A stretch of 64,000 nucleotides of DNA, from assembly GCF_000151665.1 (NCBI RefSeq), contig NW_013171828.1, positions 36,817 through 100,816 of the forward strand, in the 5' to 3' direction. Below, one piece after another: positions 47,963-60,201 of the stretch. This DNA is from Blastocystis hominis. Lineage: Eukaryota > Sar > Bigyra > Opalinata > Blastocystidae. The translations under genes were made by a program, and so were the position numbers. The notes beneath the pieces were generated by a model that ran no database searches, was not told the DNA's origin, and saw only the letters and a list, made by a program, of their open reading frames with translations. Position 1 is the stretch's first letter, and every line of letters begins with the position of its first letter.

Positions 47963-50550
47963 ATGAGTCAGGTGATCGATTGCACAGTGCATGATCAAAG
48001 AGGAGCATTTAGTAGAATATTCGTTCATTCTTTTAGACTTAGAAAGCACATTTCACATTCTCGATACTGCATATCCAAATTATGCTATTCAAGATGGAGA
48101 CAATATTATGATTCACTGGATTGATAATGGAGATAAGCCCGTTTTAACTGTTCCTTATAGAAGTCCTTTATTCCTTAAAACTGATACTGCAAAAAGCTAT
48201 TATATCAGATTTACAAATGGAAACGAGTGTTATGTAACAGAGTTTAATGATCAGTACAAGAAAGAGGAATATCTCTATTATTCAAAGTCTATCGATGGAA
48301 AATTAATTGAATGCGGAGGCGTCAAAGGTGATACATTTGTTCCGTTCAAGCAATTCAAAGATAATGACCTGATGACAGAATACATTTATGGATTCAATAA
48401 CGATACGAATAGCATTGACATTAGTACCAAAACTCAAGTGTATTATGGAAAGTACATAAACAATCCTAAAAAGCATTATCCTCGAGCAAATGAAAAACAA
48501 TCATTAACGAGTCCAAAATCTACTATCAAGTCTAAATATGTACCCAATGCTATTTCTAACTCCCCTCCAGCAATATCACCAAAATCTTCAAAGGATACTG
48601 AGAATAAACAAATTGATGAGAATGATTCTGTAGGTCAAAGAAATGTGGGAGATGGAAATGCGATGTCTGCAAGAAATCAATCCAAACCTTCTATCAAGCC
48701 TGAACCAGCAACAGCAAAAACAATAACAACAAATTCTACTAACTTTATTACAAACCCACCACAAACTCATGATAGAAAGAATGTTGAAAGGCCAAGTAAT
48801 TCGGTTATTGATACAAAACAAGTAAATCACACACAACAAAGAGTTGATAGTGATGAATGGTTTTTGTCCAATGGAGACAAAATTCAAGAAAATACACAAT
48901 ATACAGCATCTACACTTGAATTTAAAGAGTCATATAAAGATGATTTACTCACAACACTTGTTATCAATATGCTCAATTTCCCGAATTTGAAACATTTGAT
49001 TATCGGTAATTATGTTCAAAGTTTAGTTAAGGGAGCAATATTGCAAATATCAGATTGTTCACTTTTGAAAACTATCAAGTTTGGAATGCGATCATTTACT
49101 TATTATCAAAGTTTTGTATTTATAAGTATGATTTGTTATTTTTATGTTGTATATAGATTTACCAAAACTAAAATCAATCGAAATGAGCGATTCATCAATG
49201 ATAGGACATACCAGAGGATCTAGTTTGATAATGAAAAGTAATCATTCGATATTTGATTTGATGTATAGATCTTACGAATCTCACAACAATTACATCAGAA
49301 ACTAGTTGTTGGAAGAATGTAAATAGAATCGAAATAGAAAGTATTGAAACGATCACTATTTGATATAGATTTACCAAATGTGTCACAAATTTCACTTGAT
49401 GGTGCTTTTACAAATCAGGTAGAAATGTCATTGAATCGTATGAAATAATGAATTTGATAATCAACTAGATGTGAGCCAAGCATTTATGGCATATTTGAAC
49501 AGAAGAGGAATTGAATCGAAACCAACTGATCACACAATGATTCAATCCTTATTAAACAATAGTTCGAAATCTAGTTTCGAAGCAAATGGAAATGAAATGA
49601 CTACCTCAAGTGCAACCACTCAACCACAATATAGAAGTTTGAAAGGGAATGTACATAAAAATGGAAATGGAAATGAAATGACTGGATCTCAATCTCATTC
49701 AATTTCCAATACATCAAATCCCATTTCAACGAGCAAACGAAGCGTTTACCCCAAAATGGATCAAACTAATTCTACAATTGGAAATGAAGAAAATTCAATT
49801 ACTATTCACGATAAAACAGATAATTCAAGTCTATCAAAATCCGATTCAAATCATTCAACATTAGTTTTCAGTGATGATTGTTATTCTTTTGATAAAGTGT
49901 CTATAAATTCATGGATATTGTTAGAAAGATTGGTGATAGGTGATCGTTGTTGTTCCAAAACTCAATCATTTGAAATATGTCATTGTCCAAAACTCAAATC
50001 TATCAAAGTGGGTAAACAATCGTTCTCTAAATCTTCATGTTACATATTTGGTATTGAATTGTAAGTATAATAATAATAATAAATAGATCTTCGTCAACTC
50101 CAAACTATTGAAATCGGAGAACAATCATTTGTATATTCAGAGAGATTAATCATAAAGAGTATATATGAATGAATGAATGAATTGAATACTAGATCTTCCT
50201 CTATTGAATACTATTCAATTGAGTTCTTTCGTGTTCTATGGAAAAAGTGGAAATTTCCAAATAGAAATGGAGAGTTTTGCTACATAATGAAAATGAAGAA
50301 TAGATTTACCCGCACTCAAATCGCTTACTGCCCTAGATAATGCATTCCATTATACTACTTCAGTTACATTTGAGAGTAAAGAGAAATGAATTCAAATTGA
50401 TATTTAGACATTCCAGTTTTAACACATATTGATTTACCGAAAAATGCGTTTGCCAAAGCAAAGATAACAAGAAAAGGAAGTAATAATTGATATAATTGTG
50501 AATATATAGAAATTTCTGCCCAATTGAACGCAATACGCGGTAAATGTTGA
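47963..50550 (+). CDS. LRR-family protein with one LRR per exon, copy 2
   Basis: Close copy of 38798-41302 with the same exons, phase-1 introns and ends (KC-stop at 50548-50550). Differences include an added segment in the second linker exon (about 49590-49690, with TTSSATTQPQYRSLKGNV) and scattered substitutions, mostly conservative. The duplicated block runs on past the gene to about 50662, including the first bases of the diacylglycerol kinase gene. Reading frames are intact, so both copies may be expressed. Confidence 0.7.
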
Positions 50551-50562
50551 GTACATTTGTTG

Positions 50563-53451
50563 TTGTATGTTTGTTTTTGTAAATCATCGCAAATATTGTT
50601 AATGGACTATTTCACAATTGTATTTGAAGGAATATCGAATAATTTATCTGTTTTGAGTATCTTGTGATATTGTCTATTAGTAATTTGTATTTCTATGCGT
50701 TATTTCTAGCATTTCTTCACTACAAGTTTTTGTCATATATCAGTAACAGGAATTCAATTGAAGTAATAACATCAATCGAATATAGTGTAATAATAGTATT
50801 GACATAATCATGTATCATTAAAAACATATACTTATTATTCACCTAAACCCTGAAATAATATGTTAATATATTCAGTGTGCACATAAATCCATATCCAATT
50901 ATTCTAATAAAACGTAACCAACATCTCAAGTATCGCCTATTAACAACATATATATGTCTACCAGTTTCGACTCATATTATCTTTATATTTCGATTAAGCA
51001 TATATCCTTTGATCATCAAGTTCAGTAAAGCGAATTAAAGTATCTAAAAAGACAAAATACAGCTTATACTTTACATTCAATAAATAACAAACGAATTACT
51101 TCAAACTATAGTGGAGAATCGATATTGTTAAAATGAGAAATACCATTATATTCACCCCTATAATTATAAATCTATTTGTTATCGTTACTGAATATGTTTC
51201 AAATGATGAATTGCCAAAAAATGAATAAATGGAAGACTGGAAAGAATTACAATGTTCAATTCAGTTACAGCTCATTCACTCCTATTTTTCATGGTAATTT
51301 AGCTGGATGAATCTCTACTCCAGAGAAGTGCTGTGAAACCAGGACGAATCGACTGCAACATATGTAGAATAATTATATTCAATTTCTATGTACTATTGAG
51401 TCCTATCGATAATAGTTGAAAGTGGATCATCAATCACCCTATTACCTCAATTCATAGAACTGAGGTTTGGAATATCTGCATAATTATCATCAAAATCTAA
51501 AAAAACAATTCGAATGACAATTGAAATCAAATGAAAATTGAATGACACTTTTATATATATTCCAATTGTTATCAATATAAGGGACGAGTTATTTATCACT
51601 TTAAATAGATCTCTAAAGGCACTGAAACCATATTCACTGATTTCGAATGATTCCGGTGCTGAGTAGCTCATAATACAAACGAATTTGAGTCATTGGTTAT
51701 TCTTTTATATTTCCAGCTTAAGTCTTTCAACATAGGTATTGAATACTTGCCGATATCCAAATATATTATGTGTTTCAATCCAATGATTTTGAATTATCTC
51801 ACTAAAGGCTAACTATCATTCCCAATAATGACTGATTGCAAATTTTAGAGTTTACTAAGATCCAATTCTTCACTATTAACATACAATCTGATGCTATCAG
51901 AAATCACTGACTTGTATAATTAAGATGCTCAAAGCAGTCGAGTTTGTGACTTATTTTCCTAATACAGTAGATGTAAACATAGAATTTGGATGCAAAATGG
52001 GAGGAGGATCCACAAATCGGTTTGTCAAGCAAAATATCACGTATCATACAGATCGTTGCCATTCGCTTCCACTCTATTTTTCTATTCACATTTTCGAATC
52101 ACAGTTTGAGTTTCTTCATCGATTCAATATCCTTACCCATATTTTGTTTACGATTCTTTTATTTTGTCATAAACGAATTCCAGATAAACACAGGCATTCG
52201 ATGGGAAGCTAAGGAGTTGTTTTCATTTTGTTTACACTCTTGCATGATAGTTCCTTCGATCTTGCAAATGACTCTCACCAAATTGTTTTCCTTTGATATC
52301 TATCGATCATCATTCTAACTGATTTTTCATTAATATGAATTCCCATTTTTCTCAATCGTACTTTTCATAGAATTCGTCATGACAAACCATGTGGTCACTT
52401 TTCTGTGAATAGATATTTGTCTGCTTATCTTGGATGCAATTAACAATACGACTTATAGGATATCTTTGAAAATAAATCATCACAAGATGAAAGGAAGGAA
52501 GCAAAGTCGATTTAAAATCGAGAAAATCCACCCGATTTAACCTCCTTCATCATCCACTTCATAGTACATATTGAGTATTGAATATTGAAACAAGTGAATA
52601 CTGTTGTTTGTCTTCAATACGTATTTTTACTCAATATCACCTTGATGACACTGGAAACTCTGATTCGAACTACCAACGGTATATTTTTTGGTTTGCCGAG
52701 TATGACAAATACATCGAGTAGATATTCGATTCCCTCAAGTATATCCAGTGTGCCTATAAATGACACTATACACGTTATATTTACCTCCAGTATTCATAAT
52801 CTCTGGTAGTGAGAAATACGAATTTGAACGTGATAAATTACTGTGTATGTCTTTTTGATTCATATATAATATCACTTGTATCTAAATGTGATTATGAGCA
52901 TTGAAAGAGGTGTTGACTAACAAGGTCTAAACAAGAGTTTTCAATGATTAAAGATTTATAACTATATTACGTAATTATGAAACAATTGTAAATAAATACC
53001 ATAATTGTGTTTCATTTAATTACTTCATGCAATATGAAATTATCTACTCTAGTATTCAAGCAATTATTTATGATACTCGTAATAATCATTGTTCGTCTTG
53101 TATTAAGTCCTATTGGAATAACGATAGTGAGACAATAAAGCTGTGATGTAATGTGGCTTTTTAAGTTGTAATTATTATACCTGACATACATCCACTACAT
53201 CATAATAGATTAGATAAATTCAATATGCCATGNNNNNNNNNNNNNNNNNNNNNNNNNNNNNNNNNNNNNNNNNNNNNNNNNNNNNNNNNNNNNNNNNNNN
53301 NNNNNNNNNNNATTCATGATTCTAGGGCCTTGGCTCGGAAGATCGCCACGTTCATAAGCTTAGCAATTCCCTTAATATGTTTTACTTTTGATAGTTGAAT
53401 AAAAACAAACACGTTCGTGCTTCAATACTGATCATTTATTAGCTCTTCACG
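50563..53451. other. AT-rich DNA with LRR gene debris and an assembly gap
   Basis: 50590-50662 repeats the start of the diacylglycerol kinase gene, then similarity stops. On the minus strand near 51447-51671 a fragment reads SAPESFEISEYGFSAFRDL with a splice-like TGCAG before ATATTCCAAACCTC, as in LRR exons. 53233-53311 is a run of 79 N. No complete gene is supported. Confidence 0.5.
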
Positions 53452-56400
53452 CTAATACTCATAAATCTGCACCAGATCAGCAAGCAGAGGAGATACATCT
53501 ATTATTATAATCGACTATGGCATAATACTGGTAATTGATTTGGATTTAACTTCCTGGAACGCTCTTGACAGGGCAACATTAGTGAGGTTCGGAATATCTT
53601 ATGAAAAATCAATATAAATAGAAATACTTTGCAATATCACATTAGAAACATACATAAAGCTATCGCCCACAGATACAAGAGACTGAAGGTTCGGCATATC
53701 TATTATTCTTGACTCATTTATACAATTAATACTTCGCATTTTTAATTTTGTACTTCCATAGTGATCACCTTTTAGAGCGGAAGATCCAAGATTAATCGAT
53801 AGTAATAATGGGAAGTCTATTCTTAAGGCCCAAGTACAAATATACTTTCGAGGACTATGTTCTCCGAATAATCAAAAGAATAAGCGCCCAATTCGATAGT
53901 AATTAATTTTGGAAGATCTACAGTACTATTTAGAACAATACATATTACCTCGAATATTCAAGGAGCTAGAATAGAAGTTCGATTGAGCATAACCATCATA
54001 AACTAATGTCCCAATCTTAATTGACTGTAACGAAGGAAGATTCAATAGGTTAAATTCACCAGAATAGGTAGCAAAACTACTAGATCCAATCTCAATTGAT
54101 TCCAATGATTCACAATTTTTAATTCTAAACAATGCTTTATATAAATATTCTTTATAATAATCAAATGTAAAAGAATTATTATGGATTATCAGTTTTGATA
54201 ACTCATTCATATTTTCAATTCTAAATATTTTCACTGGTTTGAAGCTCTCACTACCAATTTCCAAATATGCAAGATCCGTAAATCGAGAAAAGTCAAACGT
54301 AGTATAGTTTATATCATTACACGTCCAATCTGGCAAAATGATAGTAGTGTTAGTTGATGGAATGGATTGGATATAATCACAAGAATAAGTACTTTGAGGG
54401 AAATACTGAGAAAGAAGTGGATGCACATCTAAAAAAAATGAAGACCAATAAGAGAAATTTTACTCGAAATTGATTTGGAAATAACATTTCTGAAAGGAGA
54501 TGCAAGTATAACCTTTTCCAGATTTGGAATATCTAAATCAAAGAGTTTCTTGAATAATACTTTCAAGGGTCACATATATTATAGAATCAAAATTATCACT
54601 ATAACCATAATTACATACTATGGATGTCAAATTCGGAAGATCTAAATATCGTAATATAAACATAGTAATTACTTCTCATTGTTAAAAAACTTGGTATCTC
54701 CCAATTACCTTCAAGTGCATCATTACCTAGTGTGATTGACTGTAATGATGGAAGGTCTGAATATTATGGTAGTACGACAATTTACATACCTTCAATTACT
54801 GCATTCGTTGTTTGACCAAATGCCCAGTTACTCAACTTAATAGACTCCAAACTTGGCAAATCTAATCATATCATAATCAATAATGTATCAATACCTCGAA
54901 GAACAAATGGACTATAATAGAAACTAGGTGACCAACTGTAGTCATCACCAATTGTGATCGATTGTAATGAAGGTAGATTAAGCAGTTCAAATTCACCAGA
55001 GTAATCCGAAAAACTATAAGATCCAATATCAATCGATTCTAATAATTCACAATTCTTGATATGGAACGATTTTGAGTAATCTTCACCGTAGAGATCATCC
55101 TTCCTTCCAGTGAATGAAAATCTACCAATTTGCAGTGTTGTAAAGTTATTCAACCCATCAATCATGAATGTATCTACAAAACCAAAACAATAGTCACCTA
55201 TTTTCAAATATTCAAGATCCATAAATCGAGAAAAATCAAATGTAGTATAGTTTACATCATTACAAGTGAAATCCTGCAGAATAATGGTAGTGTTAGTTGA
55301 TGGAATGGATTGAACATAATCACAAGAATATGTGGCTTGAGGAAGATATTCAGTAAGAAGTGGATGAACATCTATGGGTTACGTTTTAAATGGAAATATA
55401 CTGTTGATAGAAATGAAAGAAGCATAAGGGAAATCCAAATATATATCAACATTCTGAACATTGGGAATATCTAAAGGAGATATAACTAAAATAGCATACT
55501 TTCTAAAATAATAGATCGAGCAAATTCAAAGCAATTATAGCCTCCGCTGATTGTTGTTAAGTTGGGAAGATCTAAATGAATACAATACACAGTAAATACT
55601 TCTCATGGTTAAAGAAGATGAAGTATCATTATATATTCCCATAAATGATGAATATCCGAGTGAAATTGATTTCAATGAAGGTAAATCTACAATTACCACG
55701 AAACTATAAAATATACTTTCAAAAATAGTAATGACTGACTCATGGAAAGCTCCATTAGATAGGACAACAGTCTCCAAACTAGGAAGATCTATCATTTAGC
55801 AAAGTATTACATATATTACCTTTGAGAATAAAGGAACAATCATAAAAACTGTTGGTCCATGAATAGTCGTTTAATTCACCAATATCAATTGATTTTAATG
55901 AAGGAAGATTAAGTAGTTCAAATTCACCTGAATAATCCGAAAAACTAGAAGATTCGATATCAATCGATTCTAATAATTCGCAATTCTTGATGTGGAATGA
56001 TTTGGAATCATCACTGTCATAGCCATCTTTACTTTCAGTGAATGAATTTTGTCCGATTGTAAGTGTTGTTAAGTTATTTAAACCGTCAATCACAAATGTA
56101 TTTACATAACCAAAACTATGATTGCCAATTGCCAAATATTCAAGATCGGTGAATCGAGAGAAATCAAATGTAGTATAGTTTACCTCGTTACAAGTCCAAT
56201 CTGGTAGAATGATAGTCGTGTTGAAAGATGAAATGGATTGAATATAAGCACAAGAATACGTAGTTTGAGGGAAATACTGAGCAAGTTGTGGATGAACATC
56301 TAATAGTAATATCACATTGGCAACAGAGTATACTATTAATTGAAAACACTATCATACTGTCTAATTCGATGTAATCAGAAACGTTATATACATTTGGAAT

Positions 56401-59400
56401 ATCTACAATAATATATTCGTAACATTATATTACTTTCCATTACTATTGAACGGGGATTTTCAAACAAGCCCCAATTATTATGAATAGTTGTCAAATTTGG
56501 AAGATCTAAATGATTGATAGTATTACAAAATATGACTTCTCATTGTCAACGAGCATGACGTGTCATTCAGATCACCGGCAAGTGTATATTCGCCAAGTGA
56601 CATCAGTTGCAAAGATGGAAGATCTATGGTCTTATCTAACCAATTCATTCACATACTTTCAATGACTGCTGTAGAAAATTGGGAAAACACATAGTCGCCT
56701 AATTCAATTGATTTAAGACTAGGAAGATCTATCAGTATAATAATACTATAATATTACTAACCTCGAATCACCAATGAACTTGAGTAAAAGTTCTCTGATG
56801 AGTGTCCTTGACTTCCAATCGTGATAGATTCCAAGGATACTAAATTACTTAATTCAAACATACCTCCATAATTAGCAAAACTATATTCACCTATTTTGAT
56901 TGATCTCAGCCCACCACAATTCACAATACGGAATGATGCAGATTTATCATCATTATGTTCATCATAAAAAAAAGAATGTACATGTCTATCTGTATAGGAG
57001 TTGGACTTGATATTCACGTATTCCAAATTATGATTGTTGCGAATATCAAATTTGTTTACTGTTTTGAAATTCCAACTATCAATCTCCAACTGGATCAATT
57101 CACTAAGTCTTTCTGTAGTAAATGTTGTTAGTTTATCATCGTTACAGGCGTTACTTGCGATGTGAAGTATTTTAGTTGATGAATCCACATTGGAATACTC
57201 ATCACAGCTTGTTACTAATGTTTCTGGAATCAATCCATACGAAAGGTGGATAAATAGATTCGTCGAGAGTTTTCCATTGAGCGAGATTCTTTCAGTAGTT
57301 CCAAATTCACTGCGGATAATAACATAGGAATCGTTTTTCCATCCATTGTTGATTCCTTCCAAATAGATTCTTAGTAATTGCGGAATTGCGGTTCCATTGA
57401 TAACTTCTGTTGAAGTCGAGTTATAGGAAAGAGAAAGGAATTCAGAATCACTAAATCCATAATAGATAATCATATTTTCATAGTTGTCTGGAATATCACC
57501 ATAATGTCTTTCGATGGAATATGAAACAGGTTGAGGTTGAATATAAGGGGGTAAGGGAGTCGGAGTGGGCGTCGGTGTTGGCGTAGGAGTGGGTGTTGGA
57601 GTAGGCGTTGTAGGCTTGGGTGTAGGAGTGGGCGTGGGTGTAGGAGTAGGAGTAGGAGTAGGAGTAGGCGTTGTAGGCTTAGGTGTTGGAGTAGGTGTAG
57701 GCGTGGGAGTAGGAGTGGGAGTGGGAGTAGGAGTAGGAGTAGGAGGCTGGGTAGTTGGCTTGGGAGTAGGAGTGGGCGTTGGCGTGGGAGTAGGTGTGGG
57801 TGTTGGAGTAGGAGTAGGAGTAGGAGGCTGGGTAGTTGGCTTGACAGTAGGAGTAGGAGTGGGCGTTGGAGTTGGAGTAGGAGTAGGAGTAGGAGTAGGA
57901 GTAGGAGGCTGAGTTGTAGGAGGCTGAGTAGTTGGTACTGGAGTCGTCGGAGCTGCAGTAGTTGGTGGAGGAAGTGTAGTAGGAAGAGGAGTGGGCGTAG
58001 GAGTAGGGGTCACAACAGGATTGATTGGTACAACAACCACAGGGTTCTCATGTCCTACGTTATTTTCAATCGTTGTCTGGATATGGGTCACAATATCCAT
58101 CGGAATTTCCACCATATACTCAACTCTCTCCACATTGCTCATGGAATAATCTCCCAATTCCAGTGTGAAATTCGAACTGATCTGAGTCACAGACATCGCC
58201 ATAAAGTTCAACAGAGATTGTATTCCGACATTCATAAGCATCAGATTCGGAGTATTCAGTATGAAGTATCCATTCATTTCCATCAAGCGACGTGAGGATG
58301 CTAAGCCGGACATAGTGCTATCAGCAATTAAGAAACTATTCAGAATGGGACAAGAAATATTGAAGTAAGACATAATAGGGAATGCATTGTCTTCGATAAT
58401 CAGATCTCTTAGATATTGATAAGTAAGTGTCAGTTCTTCAACATCGCTAGGATTGAAGTGCTTGAATCTCAATTTGGATACTATATCAGGTATTTCTCTG
58501 ATGTCCTTCTTCACATCAAAGCAAATGACTTCTGGAGGTACCGACAGTAGTTTCATCGACATCGCATATCCAGCAATTCCAGCGTAGTTCGCGTTTGTAT
58601 CATTATCCACAACAGGGAGATTCATCTCGATATTCTCGCAAGGCACCACGTTGAAAGTCACGGTCCATTTCTTCTCGTCGAAGCCCTTCATCACACCATA
58701 CAAAGAAGGCTGGTCAGTAGCTCCCGTGTAAATGTCATCGCCTGTCACATCGTTCACAGTCTTCATTCGAACCAGGTCGAGAGCCATCAGCACAATCACA
58801 GGATCTCCCTCAGCAATAAACTTCATCAATCCACTCTTGTTCGGAATATCGTTCTTCGTCACTTCAAAATAGAACTTGGGAGTATTCGCTGAACATAGCT
58901 CGTTTTCATCAAGCAATCCAGCAACGGCTTCGCTCATCAGTCCTTTCTCTGTCACAAATGCAATGATATCAGAAGGAGTAACATCGTTCGGTTCAATTTC
59001 TTGGCTGTATGGAAGGCACTGGATAACATACGACAAGGACAACGGTTCATCATATCCTCTTTTCTTCAAAACAGTTTCTGCAGCAAAGATCAACGCACTT
59101 GCCCATGAAGTAGCCTTCGAATTGGAAGTCGAATATTTCTCAGCTCCAGAACATAAGTCACGATTTACAATAGTTCCTGTCCAAGGTGCAGGCACATCAT
59201 CGGCAGGATCAGCATAAGAACCTTCTCCAGAATACTTCATGCCGAGATTCATCATCTGGTTCAAATCTTCATCACTAAAATCAGATAGAATAGAGAAATT
59301 CATGGGGTAGTGTCTATATTCAGCCTTTCTCTCGATATCCAAACAGGCTTGTTTCCAGTCATTGAAATGATCCCTATGTATTGTAATTACTGAATAGTAT

Positions 59401-59543
59401 TACATTGGAAATTCCGAAGTCACCGATCCGTACTTGGAAGGATAAGCACTTAGATAGTCAAAATAGCCAGTTGGATCGCATGAATAAGTCGCAGAGGCAT
59501 AGATTAGCTGTAAGATGACCGATAATACAAGAATAGCTCTCAT
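53452..59543 (-). CDS. Large secreted protein: inactive papain-like domain, LRRs, Pro-Thr linker, more LRRs
   Basis: Starts [18 protein letters not shown], a signal peptide. A 30-nt intron joins the first exon to a prodomain-like segment ([20 protein letters not shown]). A papain-type (C1) fold follows, but the catalytic CGSCWAFS region reads KATSWASA and the His region reads [10 protein letters not shown], so Cys and His are missing. LRR-like sequence, then about 150 residues of TP repeats with PTTQPP and KPTT breaks. Then four higher-order units of LRRs, each one long exon plus several single-LRR exons with phase-1 introns of about 30-35 nt. It ends [13 protein letters not shown]-stop, like the gene at 1496-3005. 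Probably a surface or secreted adhesin-like protein. An unlikely alternative is several adjacent genes. Confidence 0.65.
57551..57990 (-). repeat. Thr-Pro coding microsatellite-like tract
   Basis: Imperfect repeats of GGAGTA/GGCGTA type (plus strand) that encode TPTPTP on the minus strand, interrupted by PTTQPP and KPTT units of about 100 bp spacing. A mucin-like linker, a likely site of length variation and O-glycosylation. Confidence 0.85.
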
Positions 59544-60201
59544 ATCCAGAAAATAAATAAACATACAAAATAACAATAATGCAATAGTTCGATTTTTAGC
59601 ATTTCCATAAATCTCCACAAATAATGGATAGGTGAAGGATGATCGATTTGGTGTGAAATATAAATAATAATAACTCATTAGTCATGCACTGTTTCTTTTA
59701 ACAATGTTGTCTGTTCTTATTGTTGAAAAGTTGAGTGTATATGTGTTTTTTCTTCTGGAAGGTATGACGAAATCAATCCTCAATGAACGAGATCGCATTG
59801 AAAAGAACGAATATGGAGCGATTGTACAAAAGAGTAGTAATTAGTAACTGATGCCCAAGTTCCCACATTCTTTCCATTTGATTCAACCACATTGATATAA
59901 ATGCTTCTAGATACAATCTGATATAGAAAGCAGGGAGGACTATTGAACGTGCTTCAAAACTCTGTTTTCTCCTCAAATGCAATTTCTTCACACCATTAGA
60001 ATAAACCACCTCCACTAATTTCTATCTAGTTATCCAACTACAACTCTTTTCGACACATATCCTATTGAACATTCTCTCTCCCACTCTATCGACCACCCCT
60101 CCTCCAGAAAATACTCCCCTCCAATTATCTAACCCCACACACCCACACAAAAATCTCCCAACAAACACTCCTAATTACAACAACACAGTTACAATAAACG
60201 A
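59544..60201. other. Intergenic stretch between two divergently arranged gene ends
   Basis: No supported gene. GTGTTTGTTG on the minus strand near 60160, about 45 bases after the SDHA stop, is the expected polyadenylation octamer of that gene. Confidence 0.5.

Noticed and set aside
57565-57912. Val-Gly repeat frame on the plus strand
   Set aside because: Antisense translation of the Thr-Pro repeat tract.
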